From Paenibacillus sp. OVF10 (GTDB lineage: Bacteria; Bacillota; Bacilli; Paenibacillales; Paenibacillaceae): a DNA stretch of 64,000 nt. Each line of letters opens with the position of its first letter. Positions within the stretch are counted from its first letter, which is position 1. A program made the translations under genes and the position numbers. Location: contig CP094668.1 in assembly GCA_022836915.1 (NCBI GenBank), forward strand, positions 3,968,001 to 4,032,000, in the 5' to 3' direction. Below the pieces are notes generated by a model. It did not search any database. It saw only the letters and a program-made list of their open reading frames with translations, and was not told the origin of the DNA. Positions 41,590 through 50,988 of this stretch are shown here, piece by piece.

Positions 41590-43140
41590 ATGTATCCGAA
41601 TCCGATTATTTGGGCCGATTACCCGGATCTTGACGTTATTCGTGTAGAGGACACATATTATATGGTCAGTACAACCATGCACATGATGCCGGGATGTGTC
41701 ATCCTGCGTTCATATGACCTGATCCATTGGGAAGTAGCCACATATGTATACGACACATTGGACGATACGCCTGCACAACGGCTGGTGGATGGTCATCACG
41801 TTTACAGTAAAGGCATGTGGGCTGCATCGCTCCGCTATCATCAAGGGATGTTCTATGTGATCTTTGTTGCGAATGATACTCGTAAGACATACTTGTATAC
41901 ATCGACCTCCATCTCGGGAGTTTGGAAGAAGCAGATCGTGGAAGGGTTCTACCATGATTGCTCCTTATTCTTTGACGATGATGAACGAGCATATCTCGTG
42001 TACGGTAATACCGAGATCTATCTGACCGAATTAAGCTCTGATCTGTCCGGGCCCAAACCTGGTGGAGTGCATCGCTTGATTGTAAAAGACGAGCAGCCTC
42101 ATCACCTTGGTTATGAAGGAGCACATTTTTACAAGATCAATGGTAAATATATTGTGTTCCTAATTCATATAACGAAAGCTTCCGGACGGAGAACACAGGC
42201 GTTTTATATGGCAGACTCTCTGGAAGATGTCTTCACTGGTGGAGAAGTATTTAATGACGATATGGATTATTTCAATTCAGGTGTTGCTCAGGGCGGGATT
42301 GTAGATACGCCGGATGGAGACTGGTATGCCATGCTGTTTCAGGATCATGGGGCTGTTGGCCGGGTTCCTGTTTTGGTTCCGCTACACTTTGATCAAGGTA
42401 AACCGGTCTTTGCAAGCAAAGCGCCGAAACAGATTGATATCCCAAGCACAAGACCAGAGCACCGTTATAACCCGTTAGTAGGTAGCGACAGTTTCAATTA
42501 TCAACCCGAAGAAGATGGAAACATCCGACTCCGTGATTTTTGGCAATGGAATCATACACCTAATCATGAACTCTGGTCCGTTACAGAGAAACCGGGGGTG
42601 TATCGTGTTCGAACGGGACAGATCAGCCCAAATCTGACATTTGCGGTAAACACACTAACCCAGCGTTCAATGGGGCCCGCTTGCGAAGCAATGGTTACGC
42701 TTGACGGCAGTCGTCTGAATGATGGGGATTATGCCGGCTTGTGCTTTCTAATCGGTTCCTACGGTATGATCGCTCTTACGAAGCAGGATAGCAAGTTTTA
42801 CTTGGTCATGCATGCCAGAGATAGTGAGGATTCAACCATATTTGGCAATCTGATCGACCAGAAGCCAGCCACTGAACATGAACGTATCCCGGTATCCGAT
42901 CCAGTCGTTAAACTGAAAGCATTCGGAAATTTTGAGAACAATCTGGATGAGTGCTCTTTTGCCTATTTCGATGGGGTTGAATGGAGAAATATAGGGATTG
43001 TCCACAAAATGATATATAAACTGGATCATTTTATGGGTTGCCGAACGGGGTTGTTTGTATATTCAACTGAATTAGCTGGAGGAACAGCTGACTTTTCGAA
43101 TTTCGAATATCGTGTGATTCATCCTGATGAGAAACAATGA
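41590..43140 (+). CDS. GH43 beta-xylosidase/arabinofuranosidase-like enzyme
   Basis: Second GH43 protein, 516 residues, no signal peptide, 7 bases after the previous gene. The propeller carries IIWADYPDLDVIRV (general base Asp), FYHDCSLFFDDD (Asp) and LGYEGAHFYKI (general acid Glu). A C-terminal concanavalin-like domain of the type seen in GH43 xylosidases starts around residue 310 (DFWQWNHTPNHELWSV). It probably acts with its neighbour on the same oligosaccharides. The operon ends at the terminator at 43148. Confidence 0.93.
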   Translation: MYPNPIIWADYPDLDVIRVEDTYYMVSTTMHMMPGCVILRSYDLIHWEVATYVYDTLDDTPAQRLVDGHHVYSKGMWAASLRYHQGMFYVIFVANDTRKTYLYTSTSISGVWKKQIVEGFYHDCSLFFDDDERAYLVYGNTEIYLTELSSDLSGPKPGGVHRLIVKDEQPHHLGYEGAHFYKINGKYIVFLIHITKASGRRTQAFYMADSLEDVFTGGEVFNDDMDYFNSGVAQGGIVDTPDGDWYAMLFQDHGAVGRVPVLVPLHFDQGKPVFASKAPKQIDIPSTRPEHRYNPLVGSDSFNYQPEEDGNIRLRDFWQWNHTPNHELWSVTEKPGVYRVRTGQISPNLTFAVNTLTQRSMGPACEAMVTLDGSRLNDGDYAGLCFLIGSYGMIALTKQDSKFYLVMHARDSEDSTIFGNLIDQKPATEHERIPVSDPVVKLKAFGNFENNLDECSFAYFDGVEWRNIGIVHKMIYKLDHFMGCRTGLFVYSTELAGGTADFSNFEYRVIHPDEKQ

Positions 43141-43147
43141 AATATGT

Positions 43148-43173
43148 AAAAGCCGCCCAACGGCGGCTTTTCG
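43148..43173 (+). terminator. GH43 operon terminator
   Basis: AAAAGCCGCC-CAAC-GGCGGCTTTT. Confidence 0.9.
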
Positions 43174-43265
43174 TATTCAATGAGTACAAGTTGTTGTACA
43201 ATGATATGGATTCATAATTGACAGAGAGAAGAGAGTTGTTCAAACCGAACTGGGGGCATGTCGTC

Positions 43266-44905
43266 ATGTATAAGAGATGTCTGGACATAACAAGATGGAC
43301 CTTCATTCTGTTCCTTGCTGTGTCCATACCAGCAGGTCATACCGAAGGTAATACCAAACAACATCATCCGCAGCAAGAGGGTCAGCAGATTCAACTTCCC
43401 GCTACGTATGAAAAGTATTCTCCTCCCATCGTAGTCTCTTTTGTCAGGGAAACCGGAGATGACCTTGAGCGCATGATTAGTCAGTTACCCGGTGAGACGA
43501 TACTGGATAATCGCTGGACTCGTTTGTACGAGAAAGAGCTAGGTATTCAAATTCACTATGACTGGATTGCTAATGGAGATGTATACAATCAGAAGTTGGG
43601 TGTCTCCCTTGCTGCAGGACGTTTTCCAGATGTAGTGAAAGTTAATCCATATCAACTTAGACAACTGAGCAACGCTGGAATGATCGAAGATTTAACCCAT
43701 GTGTACCAAGAGTATGCTTCCCCACTTACAAAGAGTATATTGGAGGCGGAGGGAAGAGGAGCATTTGATGCGGCAACCATTGATGGCAAACTCATGGCTA
43801 TTCCCGAATCATCTTCCTCGATTGAGACTGCGCAGTACCTGTGGATTAGAACCGATTGGTTGGAGCATTTGGGGCTACGACCGCCTGAAACGATGGAAGA
43901 ACTTCTCCAGGTTTCGAAAGCGTTTACAGAAGGGGATCCCGACGGGAACGGAGAGCAGGATACGTACGGACTTGCGCTAACGAACCATCTTTGGGATCCA
44001 GTTATGGGAGCTGCAGGCTTGATGTCAGGCTACGGTGCCTACCCTAATATATGGGTTAAAGATGCAGAAGGAAACCTCACTTATGGAGGTATACAGCCTG
44101 AAGTTCGAGAGGCTCTGAAAGCACTGCAAACGTTGTATCGTGAAGGCCAACTTGATCCGGATTTTGGCTATAAAAGTGGAAGCAAGGCGTTTCGTTTAGT
44201 TCAGGATGGAAAAATAGGGATGCTCTACGGCGAACAGTGGACATCCTTTATGCTTCAGAGCACCCGTGATACAGGTATAGATGTAGAATGGCAGGCATAT
44301 CCCATTGTTGCCAAGTCGGACCGGAGTCTGTTCGTACCGCTACGTTCCAACACGGGGCAATACTTTGCTGTAAAAAAGGGCTTCTCTAATCCGGAAGTTG
44401 TTGTAAAGCTCATGAATCTGCATCTGGACATCAACTGGGGGATCAGGCACAGTATGAAACATACTACAATGACGACTCCCGAGCTGTGTGGATGCTTTCA
44501 CCAGTAACTCCTTTTCCCGGTAATAAAAATATAGATGCATACAAACAAATTCGGGATGCCAGAAATACAGGAGACTTCTCGGCTCTGCAGAATGAAGCTC
44601 TCGCCATTCACAAACGCATTGTGGCCTATGAATTGGAAGATGTAGAGAGCGGATGGGGCTGGGAACAAACCTATGGGCCTTCGGGTGCTTTTAGCATTGC
44701 AGATTCTTACGAGAAGAACGGCCAACTTCTCTATGATCAATTCACGGGCGGAATTACGGACACGATGGTTGATCGACAAATTATTCTTCGGGATCTTCAG
44801 CTTGAAGCCTATATGAACATTATTCTAGGCAGGTCGATAGATGAGTTTGATCAATTCGTTGAGAACTGGCGCAAGCTGGGGAGATCAGATCACATCGGAG
44901 GTTAA
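43266..44905 (+). CDS. Solute-binding protein without lipobox, next to a two-component system (one frame break)
   Basis: Extracellular solute-binding protein of about 546 residues. The N-terminal hydrophobic segment (WTFILFLAVSIPAG) lacks a lipobox Cys, so the protein is either released or held by an uncleaved anchor. Family features include TMEELLQVSKAFTEGDPDGNG with a Ca-binding-like loop. The frame breaks at G5 44437-44441; one extra G gives INWGDQAQYETYYNDDS. ATG 43266 follows GGGGGC at long spacing. No permease is adjacent; a YesM-type kinase and YesN-type regulator follow, so a sensory role is likely. Confidence 0.87.
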
Positions 44906-44999
44906 CGCGTGGTTTCGCACCAGCAAGCCAAAGGAGCACTAATGTTCACTTTATTCATACAAGGAACCCACTCAGCCTTTGGCATTGGAGGTGAATGCA

Positions 45000-46755
45000 T
45001 TGATCAAGATCCCTGCTAAATCATGGTTTAACAGTATATTTGCGCGATTAATAATCACCTATCTGGTATTTGTACTTCCCCTTATTCTTCTTGGCGTGTA
45101 TCTGTATCATTGGAGTTATGACAATGCAAGCCAGGAGATATCGTTGTCAACGGAAAGACGGTTGAACCAATATGTGGTGGAATTGAACAGAGAGATAGAA
45201 TGGATGGAATTACAGCAGTTTGATATCGTTGAGGATCGAAAACTCAATCGTCTGGCGATTCTCTGGGACATGATGGATCAGGTTGAGCGGCGTGATACAT
45301 TAAATTACCTGACAGAACGACTCGCTTCATTCAAGAATAGCACTGCTTATATCAAAAACGTTCATGTACATATCCCTTCTGTTGGCAAGAGTATATCCGC
45401 GATCCAAGGCATCGATGATTTCGATAAAAGTTCTTATCTATATTTCAGTTCAGGCATGCAAGGAAAAGGTACACGTTTCACGGTGAAAGAGGACGCCTTG
45501 AACTTAAGTGCTGTCAGATTGACAGGCACGAGAGGAGAACCCCCGCTTTTTGTCATTCAGGTGGAGCTGGATACATACCATTTTCAGAATGAACTCACAC
45601 GGCTTAATTTGTACCCGGAGAGTTCAACTTTTCTGATTGAGGACAAAACGGGGCATGCCATCACAGATAAACATCAAGCTAGTGTTATTCTCGCGAATTA
45701 CCGTGAGCACAGTGTAAAGGGTACACTTGATGGCTTTCGGATGAAGGTGGGGACACCATGTACCATGTTAGTCAGTTGCATATGGACTCCCTGGGCTTAT
45801 CCGTAGCTACATATCTACCCGAGGCAATTGTTACCAAGCCACTTAGCAAGTTCTATCATTGGGCTTGGCTGTTTGCAATTACATCATTTGTTGCCATCAC
45901 GGCGTATCTCTATTCAAGTTACAAGTTAATTCATATCCCGTTACTGTTGTTGGTGAAAAGATTCAAAAAAATGGAGGAGGCATGCTTGATGTCCCCATTG
46001 CGCATAACCGAAAGGATGAATTTGGCTTCCTCTACACCCGTTTCAATCTAATGATTGAAAATCTTCAATCCCTTATCGATCGAGATTTTAAGAAAACACT
46101 GATGATGCAGCGGGCCGAGTTGAAACAGCTCCAATCGCAGATTAACCCTCATTTTCTGTACAATAGCTTCTTTATTCTGAATTCACTGGCAAGGACAGGA
46201 GAAACCGAACGTATTGAGCAATTCACGAACATGCTCGGAGAGTATTTCAGGTTCATTACCCGGAATGAAACAGATCATGTGAAGTTGAAAGTGGAAGTTG
46301 AGCATTCACGAATCTATACAGAGATTCAACAATTACGATTCTCCAGACGAATCAAAGTTGATTTTGGGTCACTACCTGCTGAAATGGAACACATTAAAGT
46401 TCCCAGACTCATTATTCAGCCTATTATTGAGAATGCCTACGAACACAGCCTTGAAAAGAACACGGACTCCGGACTTCTAATTATTGGGTTTAATATGGAA
46501 GGTTCATATGCCGAGATCACCGTAGAGGATAATGGTAATGAGCTGGAAGAGCAACACATCCAAACTCTTCAACAACGCTTGCATAAGGACGGAGGTACAG
46601 ACGAAATGACCGCGTTAATAAATATTCATCGACGTCTGGTCCTGACGTATGGAGAAGGAAGTGGCCTTTTCCTATCCAGAAGTGAACTGCAAGGGTTAAA
46701 AGTCACAATTCGAATCCAGTGGAAAGAGGGAGAAAACGAATGTATCGACTTTTGA
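45000..46755 (+). CDS. YesM-type sensor histidine kinase (two frame breaks)
   Basis: Membrane sensor of about 585 residues. TM1 is about 12-35 (LIITYLVFVLPLILLGVYLY), then an extracellular domain of about 250 residues, TM2 (WLFAITSFVAITAYLYSSY), HAMP, the His_kinase domain with NPHFLYNSFFILNSLA (phospho-His in the PHFLYN motif), and a HATPase (VEDNGNELEE). Breaks are at G4 45749-45752 and GG 45979-45980; one extra G each gives KVGDTMYHVSQ and MEEGMLDVPIAHN. The TTG start at 45000 is chosen for GGAGGTGA at ideal spacing. It overlaps the response regulator gene by 16 bases. Confidence 0.9.
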
Positions 46756-48364
46756 TTGTAGATGACGAGGAGATTATTACGGATAGTCTCTATGAAACGT
46801 TCGCCAGACATATACCCGACCAGCTTGATGTATGTAAGGCCTACTCTGCAACAGAAGCATTGTCCTGGATGCAGCGTTCGAGAATTGACATTGTTCTAAC
46901 GGACATCCGCATGCCGGGCATGAGTGGCTTGGAACTGACAGAGCGGATTCAAGCCAGTTGGCCGAATTGTCGCGTCATTTTTCTGACAGGACATAGCGAT
47001 TTTGATTATGCATATCAAGCTTTTCAGATGGCTAATGTGCGTTACTTGCTCAAAACGGAAGGTTATGACAAGGTGATGTCTGTTGTAGAAGATGTGATGG
47101 AAGAGATCCGGCGAAGTCACAGCATGGTTGAGTTGTTGGAACATTCTCATAAAGTCAATTCGCAGCTTGCTCTGATACAGCAAAAAGAGTATTTACGGAA
47201 GTTACTTCAAGACTGTACAGCGGTTATAGATTCTACTATGGATATGCAGGACGAATTATCCAAACGAGATATAAGATTACAGATCAACTCGCCTGTTTAT
47301 CTCATACTGGGTCGGTTCAATAATCTGCCAGAAAAAGGTTCGGACCTCACACAAGTTCAAGAATCTGTTCGCATTATCGGCTCTTCTCTGATGAATGAAC
47401 GTACAGTGTGCGCAAGTGTAACGGACCATTATGGGGATACGATCTGGCTGCTTCAGCCGAAGCAGCAGGAAGAGATGACCAATGATAAACTTGTGCGATT
47501 TCTAGAAGGCACACTGGAACTGGTACAGGAAGCATGCATGGTCTCACTGGGCGTATCCATTGCATTTTCATTAAGTAGTCGCAGCTGCAATTGGTCCGAG
47601 TTAACCAAACAATATGAACGTCTGAGATTACTCCAGTGGATGAAAATTGGGGATGGTGTATCCATGGTACTCACAGATCATCGTAATGATCTCTCATCTG
47701 ATGTACCCAAAGAATCCATGCGGATCTCAAACCGGATCGAGATTATGTCAGGATATTTGGAAACGGGCCGAATTCAGCCATTTTACGATATATTTGAGGA
47801 GCTTGCAGGCGAACTGCTGCAACAGGAAATTACGATGGAACGTGCCATGGAGACTTACTACAATCTGGCCTTATTATTGCATTCAACGATCAATCGTTGG
47901 GGTCTTCAACAGAAAATCCCGGATCAACGAAGCTTGCTGCACTTAGGGAGTATACATGCATGAAGGATGCAGTACAATTTCTATATCGTGCTGCCGATGA
48001 ATTAGTACGCTACAAAAGATCAAATGAACAGGAACGCGCTAACGTTGTCATTCATTCCTTATGCAGTTACGTTAAGGAGAATCTGGAGAAAGACCTTTCT
48101 CTGGTGAGATTGGCAGAACTTCATCATTTTAATCCATCCTATCTGTCGAGATTCTTTAAGCAGGAAATGGGAATAAACGTGTCAGAGTTCATTGACGACT
48201 GCCGAATACGGAAAGCCAAAGAATTGCTTCAGAACACAAATCTTATGGTGCGTGAGGTCGCACTTCAAGTGGGGTACGAGGCTGCCCATTCATTTACCCG
48301 ACTTTTTAAGAAAATAACGGGAATGACTCCCCAAGAATACCGGGAATCCCTTTTGGTACGTTAA
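46740..48364 (+). CDS. YesN-type response regulator with AraC output (one frame break)
   Basis: About 541 residues, partner of the overlapping kinase. The receiver domain has IVDDEE, the phospho-acceptor Asp in LTDIRMPGMSG, and the conserved Lys in YLLKTE. A long linker follows, then a C-terminal AraC DNA-binding domain (LSLVRLAELHHFNPSYLSRF, VREVALQVGYEAAHSFTRLF). The frame breaks at GGG 47946-47948; one extra G gives LLHLGEYTCMKD. It probably activates sugar-uptake genes, either nearby or those at 49.5 kb. Confidence 0.92.
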
Positions 48365-48397
48365 CGGTGAATACTCTGGAATTGACCAAATCCAAAT

Positions 48398-48448
48398 AAC
48401 CACAAAAAAACGCAGGAAGAAGAATACATCCTGCGTTTTTTTGTGGTT
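48398..48448. terminator. Bidirectional terminator, 20-bp perfect stem
   Basis: AACCACAAAAAAACGCAGGA, 11-nt loop, then its exact reverse complement, between convergent regulator genes. The A7/T7 runs give T tails in both directions. Confidence 0.95.
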
Positions 48449-48488
48449 ATTATCTAATTGATAAACAAACCGATTCGGCAATTCAGCT

Positions 48489-49254
48489 TTAGGCAGTGTG
48501 GATTTTTTGTCTTCTATAAGCATTTGGACTCGATCCGGCATACGCTTTGAACTTTTTATAGAACCAGTCAATATCCTTATAGCCTACCTCAATAGCAATC
48601 TCATATATTCGCAAATTCGTGGAAGACAACAATTGCTGTGCCTTTTCCATACGTTGCTGGAGCATATAATCATTGAAAGACATCTTCTCTTCCAGCTTGA
48701 ACTTCTGTCCAAGGTACGCACAGTTAAAATGAAGCATGTCAGAGATCTTCTTCAACGTGATTTCATCACTCAGATGATCCCGTACATAGGCCTTAACGAT
48801 ACGAATAACATGACTGGAGTGCATGGGCTTACCGTTCATTTGAACGGGTGTTTTGAAGAACGACGACGTTTTGTGTGCCGGGTCCGTTTCAAGGTGGGAT
48901 CTAAGTCCATGCAGACTGTTAAGTAAAGAAGAAGGACTAACAGGATACGGGAGATAATCATTTACCTGATACGTCAGGGCTTTGCGTACGAACCTGAAGT
49001 GATCTCTTCCACCCATCAGGAGGATAGGTATCTGACTTTTTTCGAATGTCGTTGCATAACCAGAGCCCCGCGGTATCAAACCTCTCTGTATGTACCATAA
49101 CAAGGGAAAAGTCTCGTTCTGACAATGCGGTCAAAGCCTCGGCCGATGAGAACACACAATTTGCGATAGTATATTGAGCTTTGCTCCGTAGCAACATCTG
49201 TTGCAACTCTCCGCACAAACGACGGCTGAAATCCACAAGTAAAATATCATACAT
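48489..49254 (-). CDS. AraC-type regulator with degenerate receiver domain (one frame break)
   Basis: About 254 residues. Residues 1-115 have the receiver fold (MYDILLVDFSRRL, EALTALSERDF), but the position of the phosphorylated Asp reads VMVHTERF (His). The usual DYLxKP reads DYLPYP, so the conserved Lys is also lost. The C-terminal AraC HTH is intact (ITLKKISDMLHFNCAYLGQK, IYEIAIEVGYKDIDWFYKKF). The break at T6 49037-49042 is repaired by removing one base (IRKSQIPILLMGG), the only such case with clear direction. The start ATG 49254 follows AAGGTGAGG. It is divergent from the sugar locus at 49.5 kb. Confidence 0.87.
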
Positions 49255-49332
49255 GAAGCAATACCTCACCTTCTGCTGAATTGTAATGCGCTAGATTAAC
49301 TGAAATTTGACTTAATTTCATTATGGTAATAA

Positions 49333-49347
49333 AAGAAAGCGCATACA
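49333..49347 (+). promoter_or_regulatory. cre-like site between the AraC-type gene and the sugar locus
   Basis: AAGAAAGCGCATACA matches the cre consensus except one position (A for the first conserved T). Confidence 0.5.
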
Positions 49348-49527
49348 ATGTGCATATTTTTGTAGACAGTGCATTTCTTTACCAATTAAAACCTATAATG
49401 CAATTTGCTTGAGCAAAATTACGAAAATCTATATTCAGCCCGGGTAAACATCTGTATTCTGGCAGGTTGTTTGCGCTTTCATTTGGACGATACACTGTGA
49501 TAGCAAACGACAATCAGGGGGAAGACG

Positions 49528-50883
49528 ATGAGAAAACACAAGTTCATGCTACTGAGCCTGGTATTTGCGGTCTTGTTGGTGATTGCTGCATGCAGTTCTG
49601 CACCTACCGCTCAACCCGAGCCGGAAAAGACAACACCACAGGAGGAACAAAAACCCGCGGAAACCGAGCCAAAGAATGAAAACTCCACGCCAGAAATGGA
49701 CTTTGACATGGGTGGCAGAACGATCAAGGTTGTAGCTTGGTGGGACATGGAAATACAGGGGAACAACCCGGACAACATTCAACGCCTTGAGAATCTCGAA
49801 GCGCTGAAGAAAAAACACAACTTTAATATTGAATATGTTTCCATCGATTTCGGTGAATATCAGGAAAAAGTAGTTGCTTCCCTGATGGCCGGTGAACCGC
49901 TTGGCGATCTGGTGAGACTGGGCAAAAATTATGCCATTCCGGCATTGACCAAACAGGATCTGTTATGGCCGGTGGATGATTATATTAAAAACGACAAGGT
50001 ATTCAACCAGAAAACAACCAAGGAATACATGCAGTATGAAGGCAAAGGTTACGGCTTTACCGAGGACCAGTCCTCGTTTATCAACGGAATTTTCTATAAT
50101 CGCACACTCATGCAAGAGCTCGGCTTGAAACCACTTCAAGAGTATGTAGATGCCGATGAATGGAACTGGGATACGTTCATCAGTGTTGCCAAGCAAGCGA
50201 ACAAGGATCGAAACAATGATGGCAAGCTAGACACTTGGGGACTCGCTCAAACGGGCTTGCTGGAACCAATTCTGTATTCCAACGAGGCTTCTCTGACCAA
50301 AGAGGATAAGCAGAACCTGGAAGATCCAAAAACGAAAGAAGCGTTGAACTTCCTGTCCAAACTGGCTACAGAGAAGGTCGGCAGAGCTTCTGAGGGCGGC
50401 GATTGGACAGAGCCATCCACGTTCTTCCGTCAAGGCAACACCTTGATGTATTCAGGTGCCATGTACGAAGTCGAAGGTATTATGACGGATATGCAGGATT
50501 ACGATATTGGTTTTGTACCGTTTCCAAAAGGTCCAAGTGCAACAGCGTATCACTCCGGTGAGTCACGTTACCAAGCTATAACGATTCCAAAAGCGGTAGA
50601 GAATCCGGAACAACTGATGTACATCTGGGAGAAAATTAATGAGATCGAATCGATCTATGAGTATCCAGGACAATCCACGCTGGAGACACATCTGACCGAT
50701 GAAGCAGATATCAACAACGCCAGAGAGGTTGCGGAAGGTATGTTGGTTCTCGACCATAACACATTCCCGTCCTTGCCGTTCTGGGATTTTGATGGGGAAC
50801 TCAAAGAAGGGGTATCCGTATCTACGCTGATCGAGAAATACAAGGCTCCTTTCCAGGCTGCGATTGATGAGGTTTACAAATAA
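49528..50883 (+). CDS. Sugar-binding lipoprotein, CUT1 type
   Basis: Extracellular solute-binding protein of 451 residues, intact. The signal peptide ends VIAAC (lipobox, Cys about 22) with a Pro/Glu/Lys-rich linker. The mature domain has MGGRTIKVVAWWD and RNNDGKLDTWGLAQTG. GGGGGAAG precedes ATG. It is the first gene of the long polysaccharide locus. Two permease pairs downstream could take its cargo; which pair it serves cannot be told. Confidence 0.93.
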   Translation: MRKHKFMLLSLVFAVLLVIAACSSAPTAQPEPEKTTPQEEQKPAETEPKNENSTPEMDFDMGGRTIKVVAWWDMEIQGNNPDNIQRLENLEALKKKHNFNIEYVSIDFGEYQEKVVASLMAGEPLGDLVRLGKNYAIPALTKQDLLWPVDDYIKNDKVFNQKTTKEYMQYEGKGYGFTEDQSSFINGIFYNRTLMQELGLKPLQEYVDADEWNWDTFISVAKQANKDRNNDGKLDTWGLAQTGLLEPILYSNEASLTKEDKQNLEDPKTKEALNFLSKLATEKVGRASEGGDWTEPSTFFRQGNTLMYSGAMYEVEGIMTDMQDYDIGFVPFPKGPSATAYHSGESRYQAITIPKAVENPEQLMYIWEKINEIESIYEYPGQSTLETHLTDEADINNAREVAEGMLVLDHNTFPSLPFWDFDGELKEGVSVSTLIEKYKAPFQAAIDEVYK

Positions 50884-50988
50884 GTATCACGTTACACGGG
50901 CAGAACGCACCAGTGAAGGTGCGGTCTGTCCGGGTTAGTCAATCGTTCAGTTCTCTCAACGCTTACAGGAAAGGGGATACATTCAAAC

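Noticed and set aside
49037..49042. Programmed frameshift site in the degenerate-receiver AraC gene
   Set aside because: The A6 slippery run (coding strand) lacks a supporting structure that I can see, and neighbouring genes show the same class of technical break.
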